Shown: piece by piece, positions 41,385-49,836 of the stretch
Numbering within the stretch: the stretch's first letter is position 1
Layout: each line of letters begins with the position of its first letter
Program-made: the position numbers and the translations under genes
The notes under the pieces: generated by a model
What the model was told of the DNA's origin: nothing
Seen by the model: the letters and a program-made list of their open reading frames with translations, nothing else
Databases searched by the model: none
Origin: an uncultured Mycoplasmatota bacterium
Lineage (GTDB): Bacteria > Bacillota_I > Bacilli_A > RF39 > UBA660
NCBI GenBank assembly: GCA_947652325.1
Contig: CANTCQ010000002.1
Span: 124,001 to 188,000 of the forward strand
Direction: 5' to 3'
DNA: 64,000 nt

Positions 41385-41460
41385 TGGTGTCCCCTTAGGG
41401 ATTCGAACCCTAGACCCACTGATTAAGAGTCAGTTGCTCTACCAACTGAGCTAAGGAGAC
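41385..41460 (-). tRNA. tRNA-Lys (anticodon CUU)
   Basis: Minus-strand cloverleaf: GTCTCCT/AGGGGAC acceptor, D-arm GCTCAGTTGGTAGAGC, anticodon stem ACTGA/TCAGT with loop CTCTTAA (anticodon CTT), T-arm TAGGG/CCCTA, encoded CCA. Integration target of the adjacent island. Confidence 0.95.
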
Positions 41461-41580
41461 AAATTTATGTATTACGTTTTTTATTATAACATAAAATTTT
41501 TAAAAGTGTTACATTATTTCATTAAAAGGTGTGAAATTAAAAAATTTATGTTATTATAAGATTAAATGTAGGTGGTAGTT

Positions 41581-41874
41581 GTGTTAAAAACAAAATATGA
41601 AAAAATGACTAAAGAAGAAAGGCAAAAACTTGTTTTGGATTATAAGAAAACAGAGGCAGGACGGGCAATGTGTAATCGTTTATTACGCCTTAATGTGATT
41701 GGTGCTATGGGAATACTATATTCTATTTTTCTTTTTATTTATGAGTATAGTGATTTAAAATGGTCTGATTATTTGATTGTTGTATCTTTATTTTTAATCT
41801 CTATCTTTTTTATTTATATGGCATATAGACTTAGAAAAAAGGTATTAAATCAGTTTGCTATTAAGAAAAGATAA
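41581..41874 (+). CDS. Small two-helix membrane protein
   Basis: 97 residues from GTG 41581 (GTAGGTGG site upstream; other in-frame GTG at 41572). Basic N-terminal helix (KTKYEKMTKEERQKLVLDYKK in part), then two membrane helices (about 40-58 and 66-85), basic end. No family recognised. It sits between tRNA-Lys and tRNA-Ser on the opposite strand and ends at a bidirectional terminator. Confidence 0.55.
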   Translation: MLKTKYEKMTKEERQKLVLDYKKTEAGRAMCNRLLRLNVIGAMGILYSIFLFIYEYSDLKWSDYLIVVSLFLISIFFIYMAYRLRKKVLNQFAIKKR

Positions 41875-41877
41875 ATG

Positions 41878-41904
41878 AAAAAAGCTTTGAATTCAAAGCT
41901 TTTT
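41878..41904. terminator. Bidirectional terminator
   Basis: 22-base perfect palindrome AAAGCTTTGAA/TTCAAAGCTTT flanked by A- and T-runs; serves the 41581 gene and tRNA-Ser. Confidence 0.8.
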
Positions 41905-41914
41905 AAAATCTTAA

Positions 41915-42005
41915 TGGCGGAGCAGGAGAGATTTGAACTCTCGCGCCAGTTACCCGACCTATACCCTTAGCAGGGGCACCTCTTCAGCCTCTTGAGTACT
42001 GCTCC
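41915..42005 (-). tRNA. tRNA-Ser (anticodon GCU)
   Basis: 91 bases including CCA, with the long variable arm of serine tRNAs. GGAGCAG/CTGCTCC acceptor, anticodon GCT in CTGCTAA, T-arm GAGAGTTCAAATCTC, discriminator G. Confidence 0.93.
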
Positions 42006-42072
42006 ATAAGACTTACGTTCTCATTTTATAATAAATCTTCAAGATAGTCAATGCTAATTTTTGACGAAAAAA

Positions 42073-42094
42073 GCGAATAAGTTTCTTTATTCGC
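42073..42094 (-). terminator. Terminator of the znuA-like/yidD unit
   Basis: GCGAATAA/TTATTCGC stem followed on the minus strand by T6; it overlaps the last codons of the lipoprotein gene. Confidence 0.8.
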
Positions 42095-42959
42095 CGAGTG
42101 TTGCTTTTTTTATATTCTCGATATAGTTATTCATAATGGTTAAATAATTTTCATTGTTGTTTTTTTCTTCTGTTGTTAAAGTCATCATTGTATTTATTGT
42201 TACTATTTTTGCATCACATTCTTTTTCTAAATTTATAATTAGTTCTGATTTTTCTTCTGTATCTTTAATAAATATAGTTCTGTAATTTTTATTTTTTAAA
42301 TTGTCTTTTATATTTTTTAAGTTGTTTGGTGTTTTATTTTCTTCATCTTCTAAAGAAATAACATTAAATCCATAACTATTTAAATATTTGAACATATTAG
42401 AAGATGCAACAATCGTGTCTCGATTCATACTTTTTGCACTTTTTGCAATATTCCTTAAGTCTGCATCTATTATAGATAATGTTTCAGCTAATTTTTTGTA
42501 TTTAGTTTCAATTTCTTCATTTATATATTTACTGTTCGTATAATCTTTTAGGCTATTTTTTATTGTTGTTGCTATTTTTAAATAGTAGTTGGGAGATAAC
42601 CAAAGTTCTTCTAAACCATTTTCTAATTTTAAATCATAAGAAATATCAATTAGATGTAAATTTTTATTATAATTGATTAAATTTTTAGCAATGTTTAATT
42701 CATTTGATAAACTATTGAAAATTAAAATATTGTTTTTACTGTATTCTTTAGTTCTTTTTTCCGTTAAAGCATAATTATTTACATCTGCTCCATCAGGGTA
42801 AATACTTATAATATTTCCTTGTTCAAAAATTTGTTCCGTAATGTAATGGATTGGATATACTGTTGTCAAGATATTTAATTTATCCGTTTTTTCTGTATCA
42901 CAAGCAGTAGTCATTATAAGTAAACACATAAGTAGTAGTAAAGTGATTATTTTTTTCAT
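42087..42959 (-). CDS. ZnuA/AdcA-like substrate-binding lipoprotein lacking metal ligands
   Basis: 290 residues. Lipoprotein signal with lipobox MTTAC (Cys20), then the cluster A-I fold of metal-binding proteins: 'LNILTTVYPIHYITEQI', 'ISIYPDGADVNNYALT', 'LEELWLSPNYYLKIATTIKNSL', 'TIVASSNMFKYLNSYGFNVISL', 'YLTIMNNYIENIKKA' (quoted in parts). In active ZnuA proteins His occurs at GADpH, dpHiWL and sHdAfgYL; here these are Asn, Glu and Asn. All three Zn/Mn-binding histidines are therefore replaced. No permease or ATPase is next to it. It may bind something else or be a regulatory relative. Confidence 0.75.
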   Translation of the reverse strand: MKKIITLLLLMCLLIMTTACDTEKTDKLNILTTVYPIHYITEQIFEQGNIISIYPDGADVNNYALTEKRTKEYSKNNILIFNSLSNELNIAKNLINYNKNLHLIDISYDLKLENGLEELWLSPNYYLKIATTIKNSLKDYTNSKYINEEIETKYKKLAETLSIIDADLRNIAKSAKSMNRDTIVASSNMFKYLNSYGFNVISLEDEENKTPNNLKNIKDNLKNKNYRTIFIKDTEEKSELIINLEKECDAKIVTINTMMTLTTEEKNNNENYLTIMNNYIENIKKATLGE

Positions 42960-42961
42960 TT

Positions 42962-43180
42962 TTATTCTCCTTTATTTGGAACGGGGTCATATCCAAATTC
43001 ACCATTTGGATGGCATCTTTTAAGTCTTTTTAATCCCAATTTTATTCCATTTTTTATTCCAAAATTTTCAATTGCTTTTATCATATATTCACTACAAGTA
43101 GGAGTAAATCTACATAAATTATGTGAAGCAAATGGGATGATTTGGTAGCACCTAATTATAAAAATAAGAATATTCTTCAT
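42962..43180 (-). CDS. yidD: Membrane protein insertion efficiency factor YidD
   Basis: 72 residues. Diagnostic string CRFTPTCSEYMIKAI, preceded by 'IIRCYQIIPFASHNL' and followed by 'LKRLKRCHPNGEFGYDPVP'. A small amphipathic protein that assists YidC/Oxa1-type membrane insertion. It lies 2 bases upstream of the ZnuA-like gene on the same strand rather than in its usual rnpA-yidC place. Confidence 0.93.
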   Translation of the reverse strand: MKNILIFIIRCYQIIPFASHNLCRFTPTCSEYMIKAIENFGIKNGIKLGLKRLKRCHPNGEFGYDPVPNKGE

Positions 43181-43380
43181 ATTTTAAAATCACCAACTCA
43201 ATTTTACTACAGATTTTATTTAATGTAAATTCTTTCAGAAGGTATTTCATTGACAATAAAAAGGATTATAAGGTAGAAATATGTTACAGTATGTTTCAAA
43301 AAGATAAAATTCCAAAGGGCTTTTATTTGCATTTTGATAAGCTTAGTATAGGAGTATGATTTAATATTCAATATTTTCGA

Positions 43381-44505
43381 TTGGATATAACGATTTGGAA
43401 TCCAGAAAAAAATTACGAAAAAGTAAAGAATATTCATTTAATCCCTTATTTAAAAACGATGATGCAATATATAAGAGAAAATGAAATGTTTTTTGAGAAG
43501 AAAGATGGTTTTAAAAAGGATATTTTGGAACTCGAGAATATTAAATTTTTAAATATAAGATATTTCCAGTTAACAAAAGAAGATATTGCTATCATTAGTA
43601 GTTTTCCTAAATTGTTGAATTTTCATACTGTAGGTTGTTTTTTGGAAGCGGATTGTATTTTTGGTGGTTTTAAAGGACTTACCTATATGGATGAGAATTC
43701 CACATTTTCAAGTTTGGATATTTTAAATGGTTTTGCTGGGCAAACTCTTAAATTATATGAAAGTAAAATAATGAAACAAAACAAAAATGTATTGCTCTTA
43801 AATAATATATGTACCCATTTTAATAAATTACAAAATATGGACTATGAATATTTCTTTTTAACTACGGATGCTCCTAATATGCGTAAACTTGAAATATATA
43901 GCAACCCAAGATTACAAGATAAAGATTTACTATTTATTTCTGGTTTTTATAATTTAGAAAGTATTTCGATTGAAGGAGAAGTATCTTCTTATGAGCAAAT
44001 AGAAAAATTACGTAGAGTAATGTATCTATTTTGTACAGACGAAAAAGAATTAGAAAATACGAAAGCTAGAAGAAATGATTTTGCTACTTATTTTGGCAAC
44101 AAATCCATAAAAGTCCAAAAAAATTATTTGATGATACAAAGAATGGCAATTCAAAATCAGTATCAAAAATTTTTTCATACACTTTATGTTCCGCGTTTAC
44201 AAAGGGTGAGATGGCAAGATAAAATTTCTAGTTATGATTTAGAACAAATAAGGAGTGAACTCAAAATCATAGCACAAATGTCTAGGAAAAAAAGAAAGGA
44301 ACTTGCTAGAAAACCTAAAAAAGAATATAATCTCTTTGATAGTCTTAACGAATTATGGTTTGATAAAATTTCAAATCCAGAAGATGAGGATGATTGTTAT
44401 CTTGTAAATTCAAACACAGACCCTTTTGCAATGTATGATGATAAGGGTGTAAAAAAAGGCATAGATTATTACGTATTAAAAAGGAAAATTTATATAGAGG
44501 AATAA
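43381..44505 (+). CDS. Hypothetical leucine-rich protein
   Basis: 374 residues if started at TTG 43381, which lacks a ribosome site; later starts (for example ATG about 43459) or a lost 5' end are possible. It contains irregular leucine-rich-repeat-like units: 'LELENIKFLNIRYFQLTKEDIAIISSFPKLLNFHTVGC' (in part) and 'PNMRKLEIYSNPRLQDKDLLFISGFYNLESISIEG' (in part). The C-terminal third is basic and helical (SRKKRKELARKPKKE). No signal peptide. Function unknown. A terminator follows. Confidence 0.55.
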   Translation: MDITIWNPEKNYEKVKNIHLIPYLKTMMQYIRENEMFFEKKDGFKKDILELENIKFLNIRYFQLTKEDIAIISSFPKLLNFHTVGCFLEADCIFGGFKGLTYMDENSTFSSLDILNGFAGQTLKLYESKIMKQNKNVLLLNNICTHFNKLQNMDYEYFFLTTDAPNMRKLEIYSNPRLQDKDLLFISGFYNLESISIEGEVSSYEQIEKLRRVMYLFCTDEKELENTKARRNDFATYFGNKSIKVQKNYLMIQRMAIQNQYQKFFHTLYVPRLQRVRWQDKISSYDLEQIRSELKIIAQMSRKKRKELARKPKKEYNLFDSLNELWFDKISNPEDEDDCYLVNSNTDPFAMYDDKGVKKGIDYYVLKRKIYIEE

Positions 44506-44535
44506 AGCATTTATGGAAAAGTAGATGCTTTTTTA
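44504..44535 (+). terminator. Rho-independent terminator
   Basis: AAAGCAT/ATGCTTT stem with T-run, directly after the stop. Confidence 0.75.
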
Positions 44536-44605
44536 TTAACGGATTCTGGAATTTACACCTCAAAGTATCCATGTTATAATGGTTAAGAAACTTTGGAGGA
44601 TACTT

Positions 44606-45256
44606 ATGAAAGAAAAGCTAAAAGAATATGGAATTATTATACAAAATGAATCCCTTTTAAGGACAGCTCTTACGCATAGTTCTTATTCAAATGAGCATAG
44701 TACCGAAAATTATGAACGATTGGAATTTTTAGGAGATGCGGTCTTAGAACTTGTTACCAGTGAATACTTTTTTCTAAATACAGATTATAATGAAGGTAAA
44801 ATGAGTAAAGTTCGGGCAAGTTATGTGTGTGAAGAAGCTTTGTTTGAATATGCAAAAGACATTTCACTATCTAAGTATATCCTTGTTGGGCATGGACAAG
44901 AAAAAGATGTAAATAGTACGATTATTGCAGATGTATTTGAAAGTGTTCTTGCTGTTATTTATTTGGAAAATGGTCTTGCTGTTGTTAAAAAGTTTATCTT
45001 AGATTTAATTCTTCCTTACATTGAAAACAATGTTCAATTTATGTATGATTATAAGTCTCTTTTACAAGAAATGGTACAAACGGATAAAAAAAGTTTGGAG
45101 TATGTTTTAGTGTCTGAAACAGGGCCTGCTCATAAGAAATGTTTTACAGTAGAAGTTCAAATTGATGATTTGGTTTATGGAAAAGGTAGTGGCAGTAGTA
45201 AAAAAGAAGCAGAACAAAAAGCAGCCAAAGATGCTTATCAAAAAAGTTCAAAGTAG
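44606..45256 (+). CDS. rnc: Ribonuclease III
   Basis: 216 residues from ATG 44606 (TGGAGGA site). RNase III signature ERLEFLGDAVLELV with catalytic Glu/Asp, 'LRTALTHSSYSNEHS', second acidic pair in IADVFESVLAVIYLE; C-terminal double-stranded RNA-binding domain (about 145-214, 'DYKSLLQEMVQ..GSGSSKKEAEQKAAKDA'). It processes rRNA and mRNA. smc follows after 13 bases, the conserved rnc-smc pair. Confidence 0.95.
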   Translation: MKEKLKEYGIIIQNESLLRTALTHSSYSNEHSTENYERLEFLGDAVLELVTSEYFFLNTDYNEGKMSKVRASYVCEEALFEYAKDISLSKYILVGHGQEKDVNSTIIADVFESVLAVIYLENGLAVVKKFILDLILPYIENNVQFMYDYKSLLQEMVQTDKKSLEYVLVSETGPAHKKCFTVEVQIDDLVYGKGSGSSKKEAEQKAAKDAYQKSSK

Positions 45257-45269
45257 GGAATGATTTTTT

Positions 45270-48212
45270 ATGTATTTAAAAAGTATTAAAGCAAATGGAT
45301 TTAAATCGTTTGCAGATAAAACACATATTTTACTTGATGATAATATTACTTGTGTTGTAGGTCCAAACGGAAGTGGAAAATCAAATATCGTAGATGCGGT
45401 TCGTTGGGTTTTAGGAGAGCAGTCTGTAAAATCGTTACGAGGTACCAATGCAATGAGCGATGTTATTTTTGCAGGGTCTAAATCCCGAGGAAGTGCAGCA
45501 CGTGCTGAAGTGTCTTTAACATTTGACAATAGTGATAAGTATTTGAAAAGTGATTTTTTAGAAATTGAAGTTAAGCGGGTTTTATATCGTAGTGGAGAAA
45601 GTGAATATTTTATTAATGGAGCTAGAGTTCGTTTAAAAGACATTACGGATTTGTTTTTAGATACAGGTGCTGGGAATGATTCATTTAATATCATTAGCCA
45701 AGGAAGCATTGAATCAGTCGTTAATAGTAAACCGATTGATAGAAGGGTTATTTTTGAAGAAGCTGCTGGTGTTTTAAAATATAAAAAACGAAAAGAAGAA
45801 AGTCTAAAGAAACTTGAAAAAACACGTGAAAATGTCGAAAAAGTTAATTTAATTATTGAAGAGTTAAAGGTGAATTTAGAACCTTTAAAAGTTCAAAGTG
45901 AAAATGCCAAGAAATATTTGGATTTAAAAGAAGAACTTAAAAATATTGAAATTGCTACGATTACAGAAGAAATTACAGGTATCAATGAAAACTATCAAAA
46001 ATTAAAAATAGAGATTGAAAACTTAAATAAAAGGATAATGGAAGAAGATGCAACATCTAATGATGATGCCTCTAACTTAGAGACTTTAAAATTGAAAAGT
46101 ATACGTTTGGATGAGGCAATTAACGACACAAATAAAAAGTTACTTGATATGACTCGTAAGTTTGGAAATTTACAAAACGAAAAAATGATGTATACTGAAC
46201 GCAAAAAGTTTTCTGGTGATACGAAAAATGTGGAGAATAATATCGTTTCTTTAAAGGAAGAAATTTTAGAATATGATAAATCCATTACTGTTTTGGATAA
46301 TGAAATATCTAATTTAAGAGAAAATTTGAAAAAGTTAGAGCATGATTTAGCAGATGTAAATGAAGAGGCAAGTTTTTCTAAAATTAAAAGAAGTTCTTTA
46401 AATAGTAAATTGCAAAATAATTTACGAGAGTTATTTTCTTTAAAAAGCAAAGCAGATATTTTAGAACAAAATCTTTTAAATGATACAAAAATGCCAGTAG
46501 CTGTTAAAAATGTTTTAAACAATGTACGTCTTAAAGGAATTTATAATACCATTGGAAAATTAATTCGTATTCCGGATGATTATGTAACAGCAATTGATGT
46601 TATTTTGGGGGCTAGTAGTCATTTTATCGTGGTAGAAAATGAAACTTCAGCCAAAGAGGCCATTTCTTTTCTAAAAGAAAATAGGTTAGGAAGAGCTACT
46701 TTTTTTCCATTAAATGTTATAAAGAAAAGAAGTATTTATGAGGATGCAAAAAAAATAGCGGAACAAGAAAAAGGTTTTATTGGAATTGCTTCTGATTTAG
46801 TAGAGTATGATACTAAGTTTTCTTCTGTTATTGAAAATCAGTTAGGGAATGTTTTAGTTGTAAAAGATATTGATGTGTTAAATATGCTAGGTAAAAAGTT
46901 AGATTATAAATATAGAATTGTCAGTCTAGATGGAGAAGTCATGCATGCTGGTGGTTCTTTAACAGGTGGTACACAAAAAAATGACAATAGCATATTAAAA
47001 GATAAAATGAATTTGGAAACAACTAAAAAACAAATTGTTTTACTAGAAGAAAAGAAAGTAAAATTAGAAAAAGAATTGGAAGACTTTGAAAATGGTTTAA
47101 ATGCTCTTGCTTTAAAAGAAGAAGATTTGAATCGTAAAACGATTAATAGAAGAGAAAGTTTAAATGATAAGTTAATTATTTTAGAAGCAAAAAAACAGAA
47201 GCAACAAGAAATAAGTAAAGAATTAGAAGGTTCAGAGGCTTTGAAAGAGGGTAGTGTCGATGCTAAATTAATGGCATTGCTTGAAGAAGTGAATGAAGCT
47301 GAAACCCAAAAAAATATTATAGAAGCGAACTTAAATCAATTAAAAGAAGAAAAAAGTAGTCTTGCTAGTGAAATTGATGCATTAGAAAAAAAATACCGAG
47401 AAGCAAATAGCAATTATAATCGTTTGCAAACGGACTTAAAAAATAAAGAGGTCCTAATTGGAAAAATGGATATAAAACTTGATAATTTGCTTTTAACTTT
47501 GAATGAAAATTACAATTTGACTTATGAAAATGCAAAATTAACATATGTTTTGGAAATGGAAGAAAGTGTTGCTAAAACAAAAGTGGCCAGTTTAAAAAGT
47601 GAAATTCATAAATTAGGAGAAGTCAATGTTTTTGCTATCGACGAATATGATAGGGTGAGCACTCGGTATGAATTTTTAAATCATCAAAAGGAAGATTTGG
47701 AGGTTGCTAGTGCTAATTTAATTAGTATTATTGAAGAGATGGATACGATTATGATTGATAAGTTTAAAACGACTTTTATAGCTATAAGTGAAGAATTTGG
47801 GAAAGTTTTTATGAAATTATTTAAAGGTGGAAATGGAAAACTTTTACTTACAGACCCAGATAACATTTTAGAGACTGGTATTGAAATTGTTGCAGAACCT
47901 CCAGGAAAGAAGTTGAATTCGATTGGGCTTTTAAGTGGAGGAGAAAAAACGTTAACGGCGATATCTTTGTTATTTTCCGTTTTAAATGTAAAAACGGTAC
48001 CATTTTGTATTTTAGATGAAGTAGAAGCAGCACTCGATGAAGCAAATGTCGATGCATTTGGAAAATACTTACAAGAGTATAAGAAAAATAGTCAATTTAT
48101 ATTGATTACCCATAAAAAAAGAACGATGGAATATGCAGATACTTTGTATGGAATCACAATGCAAGAATCAGGTGTTAGTAAAATTGTTAGTGTAAAACTT
48201 GAAAATATGTAA
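45270..48212 (+). CDS. smc: Chromosome segregation SMC ATPase (short form)
   Basis: 980 residues. N-terminal Walker A CVVGPNGSGKSNIVDAVRWVLG, Q-loop region, coiled coil (about 170-395), hinge (about 400-560: 'LKGIYNTIGKLIRIPDDYVTAIDVILG', 'GGSLTGGT'; quoted in part), returning coiled coil, then signature GLLSGGEKTLTAISLLFSVL and Walker B FCILDEVEAALDEANV. The core of the condensin that compacts and segregates the chromosome with ScpA/ScpB. About 200 residues shorter than B. subtilis SMC, all in the coiled-coil arms; mycoplasma SMCs are similarly short. ftsY does not follow. Confidence 0.95.
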   Translation: MYLKSIKANGFKSFADKTHILLDDNITCVVGPNGSGKSNIVDAVRWVLGEQSVKSLRGTNAMSDVIFAGSKSRGSAARAEVSLTFDNSDKYLKSDFLEIEVKRVLYRSGESEYFINGARVRLKDITDLFLDTGAGNDSFNIISQGSIESVVNSKPIDRRVIFEEAAGVLKYKKRKEESLKKLEKTRENVEKVNLIIEELKVNLEPLKVQSENAKKYLDLKEELKNIEIATITEEITGINENYQKLKIEIENLNKRIMEEDATSNDDASNLETLKLKSIRLDEAINDTNKKLLDMTRKFGNLQNEKMMYTERKKFSGDTKNVENNIVSLKEEILEYDKSITVLDNEISNLRENLKKLEHDLADVNEEASFSKIKRSSLNSKLQNNLRELFSLKSKADILEQNLLNDTKMPVAVKNVLNNVRLKGIYNTIGKLIRIPDDYVTAIDVILGASSHFIVVENETSAKEAISFLKENRLGRATFFPLNVIKKRSIYEDAKKIAEQEKGFIGIASDLVEYDTKFSSVIENQLGNVLVVKDIDVLNMLGKKLDYKYRIVSLDGEVMHAGGSLTGGTQKNDNSILKDKMNLETTKKQIVLLEEKKVKLEKELEDFENGLNALALKEEDLNRKTINRRESLNDKLIILEAKKQKQQEISKELEGSEALKEGSVDAKLMALLEEVNEAETQKNIIEANLNQLKEEKSSLASEIDALEKKYREANSNYNRLQTDLKNKEVLIGKMDIKLDNLLLTLNENYNLTYENAKLTYVLEMEESVAKTKVASLKSEIHKLGEVNVFAIDEYDRVSTRYEFLNHQKEDLEVASANLISIIEEMDTIMIDKFKTTFIAISEEFGKVFMKLFKGGNGKLLLTDPDNILETGIEIVAEPPGKKLNSIGLLSGGEKTLTAISLLFSVLNVKTVPFCILDEVEAALDEANVDAFGKYLQEYKKNSQFILITHKKRTMEYADTLYGITMQESGVSKIVSVKLENM

Positions 48213-48243
48213 TAGTAGATTGTTTTTGGAGGAAAAATTAAAG

Positions 48244-48585
48244 ATGGAAAATAAAATATGTCAAAGTTGTGGTATGCCAATAACATCAAATGAACAATTA
48301 GGTACGAATAAAGATGGAAGTATCAATATAGACTATTGTAAATATTGTTATGATGAAGGGAGTTTTATAGACAAATTTACAATGGAAGAATATATAGAAA
48401 TGCGGTCAGAATATGGTTCACAAGTTGAAATGACTAATGAAGAAATGAGAGAGCATTGTACGAAATTATTTCCTACTTTAAAAAGATGGAAATGTACTTG
48501 TGACTATGAATGTGCTAGTGGGTATAATCCTAATTGTACTTGTGAAAATCTAGAATGCCATTGTAGAGAAGAAAAGATGAAATAG
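48244..48585 (+). CDS. Putative zinc-ribbon protein
   Basis: 113 residues from ATG 48244. N-terminal 'ICQSCGMPITSNEQLGTNKDGSINIDYCKYCYDEG' (in part) is the PF12674-type zinc ribbon found in many gut Bacillota. The C-terminus has a second cysteine cluster (KCTCDYECASGYNPNCTCENLECHC) with eight cysteines and a histidine, unusual for the family and able to bind further metal. First gene of a small accessory block of unrelated short genes. Confidence 0.75.
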   Translation: MENKICQSCGMPITSNEQLGTNKDGSINIDYCKYCYDEGSFIDKFTMEEYIEMRSEYGSQVEMTNEEMREHCTKLFPTLKRWKCTCDYECASGYNPNCTCENLECHCREEKMK

Positions 48586-48709
48586 CAGGATATATTTTAG
48601 AAAAAGAAAATTAAAAAAATATAACACGGATGATTTTGAGATTTATGTTTATTATTTAGATATTATTGGAAAGAAATTGCAAATCTTAAGTTGAAAAGGA
48701 GATAAATTT

Positions 48710-49066
48710 ATGGCAAGAATAATAAAAAATAAAGAATTAGTAAATACCAGGTTAGCAACTAATTATGGTGGTTGGATGTATTGTGATACGTGTAATGAAA
48801 ATATAGGATATTTATGCTATTCAACTTATGATAAATTGGAATTAAAATATAAATGTAATTGTGGAAGCCAAGGTAGGGCAATAATAGATTTTGAAGATAG
48901 CAAGACAGGTCAAAATTGTAATGATGAATTGGTTATTATAAAAAATAGATTATGTTGTCCTAAAGATAATGAACCTTTAATTACTATATTAGACAAAAAA
49001 GTGGCTAGTTATGAAGTAAAAATCACTTGTAAATCGTGTGAAAATATTTATCAAAAAGTAAAATAA
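48710..49066 (+). CDS. Hypothetical zinc-finger-like protein
   Basis: 118 residues with an AAAGGAG site. Three Cys pairs: YCDTCNENIGYLCY, 'KCNCGS', CCPKDNEP, TCKSCEN, consistent with one or two zinc ribbons. No helicase, nuclease or membrane region. Not recognised. Spacing to neighbours (125 bases before, 25 after to DUF3781) leaves operon structure open. Confidence 0.55.
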   Translation: MARIIKNKELVNTRLATNYGGWMYCDTCNENIGYLCYSTYDKLELKYKCNCGSQGRAIIDFEDSKTGQNCNDELVIIKNRLCCPKDNEPLITILDKKVASYEVKITCKSCENIYQKVK

Positions 49067-49090
49067 ACGTAATTTATGGAGTTAAGTTAT

Positions 49091-49336
49091 ATGAATAAAG
49101 AATTATTGTTATCGAATATAGATAAAATACATACGACTGTGATGGGCATTGATAGAATCAGAAAGAATCTAAAAATAGATACAAGTGATATAGTCCTATA
49201 TTGTAAAAATAAGATTTTAGACAAAAATTGTAATATTTATAAAGAAGGAAAAAATTGGTATTGTGAAATTGATAATATAAAAATAACGATTAATTCTTAT
49301 AGTTATACCATTATTACAGCACATGTAATTTGCTAA
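49091..49336 (+). CDS. DUF3781 family protein
   Basis: 81 residues from ATG 49091 (the ATG at 49076 belongs to the ribosome-site region). Family strings: 'LLLSNIDKIHTTVMGIDRIRKNLKID', 'DIVLYCKNKIL', 'NWYCEIDNIKITINSYSYTIITAH' (cited in parts). DUF3781 proteins are small, cytosolic and uncharacterised. Part of the accessory block 48.2-51.1 kb. Confidence 0.75.
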   Translation: MNKELLLSNIDKIHTTVMGIDRIRKNLKIDTSDIVLYCKNKILDKNCNIYKEGKNWYCEIDNIKITINSYSYTIITAHVIC

Positions 49337-49371
49337 ATTAAAATTCGAAATTAGATAGATGAGGTAAAATT

Positions 49372-49824
49372 ATGGTACATATAGTATATTGTGATGATAA
49401 AGGGGAAGAATTAAATAAGATTTTAAATGGTAGTAAAACAATGGTTATAAGAGGAGCCGCAAGAAGAAAAATACCACATAGCAGAGTATTTAAAGATGAA
49501 ATACTTTACTTTATGGAAAAAGGAACAAAAAAAATTACAGCAAAAGCAGTTGTAACAGATGTTCAAAATTACGTGAAATTAAGTGATGAAGAAATAACAA
49601 AAACAATTGAAGTAAATAGTAATCAATTACAGTTAACAGATAAGCAAAAAGAGAGATGGCACAAAAAATGCCTATGTTTAGTTGAATTTAAAGATGTAGA
49701 GGAAATAACTCCATTAGACTTCGAACATCAAAGAAATATGGATGATTGGTTAATTATAGAAAAAATAGAAGATGTTGTTGTAGGGACAAGTATTCCTTAT
49801 AACTATGATAAATCAAGATTTTAG
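49372..49824 (+). CDS. ASCH/EVE-like domain protein
   Basis: 150 residues. The opening 'VYCDDKGEELNKILNGSKTMVIRGAARRKIPHSRV', then 'DEILYFMEKGTKKITAKAVVTDV' and the later 'DWLIIEK' follow the beta-barrel layout of ASCH/PUA-like domains, which bind RNA or modified bases. A specific family is not certain. It ends 12 bases before the broken DUF5131 gene and is likely co-transcribed with it. Confidence 0.5.
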   Translation: MVHIVYCDDKGEELNKILNGSKTMVIRGAARRKIPHSRVFKDEILYFMEKGTKKITAKAVVTDVQNYVKLSDEEITKTIEVNSNQLQLTDKQKERWHKKCLCLVEFKDVEEITPLDFEHQRNMDDWLIIEKIEDVVVGTSIPYNYDKSRF

Positions 49825-49836
49825 GAGTGAAATTAT

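Larger units (their letters stand above)
40020..41460. mobile_element. Remnant genomic island at tRNA-Lys (about 1.4 kb)
   Basis: Bounded by the tRNA-Lys 3' duplicate (40020-40068) and the intact tRNA-Lys (41385-41460). One intact gene remains (40801-41172). The stretch 40069-40784 has no intact gene; minus-strand fragments such as VKSPKRNAIILKLLVKQDM, followed by stops, suggest decayed ORFs. Near each end lies a GCACCGAA(A)TTGCACC tandem repeat (40199-40214, 41292-41308), possibly integrase arm sites. The integrase itself is gone. Confidence 0.7.

Noticed and set aside
43216..43437. 73-codon minus-strand ORF
   Set aside because: It overlaps the leucine-rich protein's 5' region, has no recognisable features or ribosome site, and resembles AT-rich chance coding.
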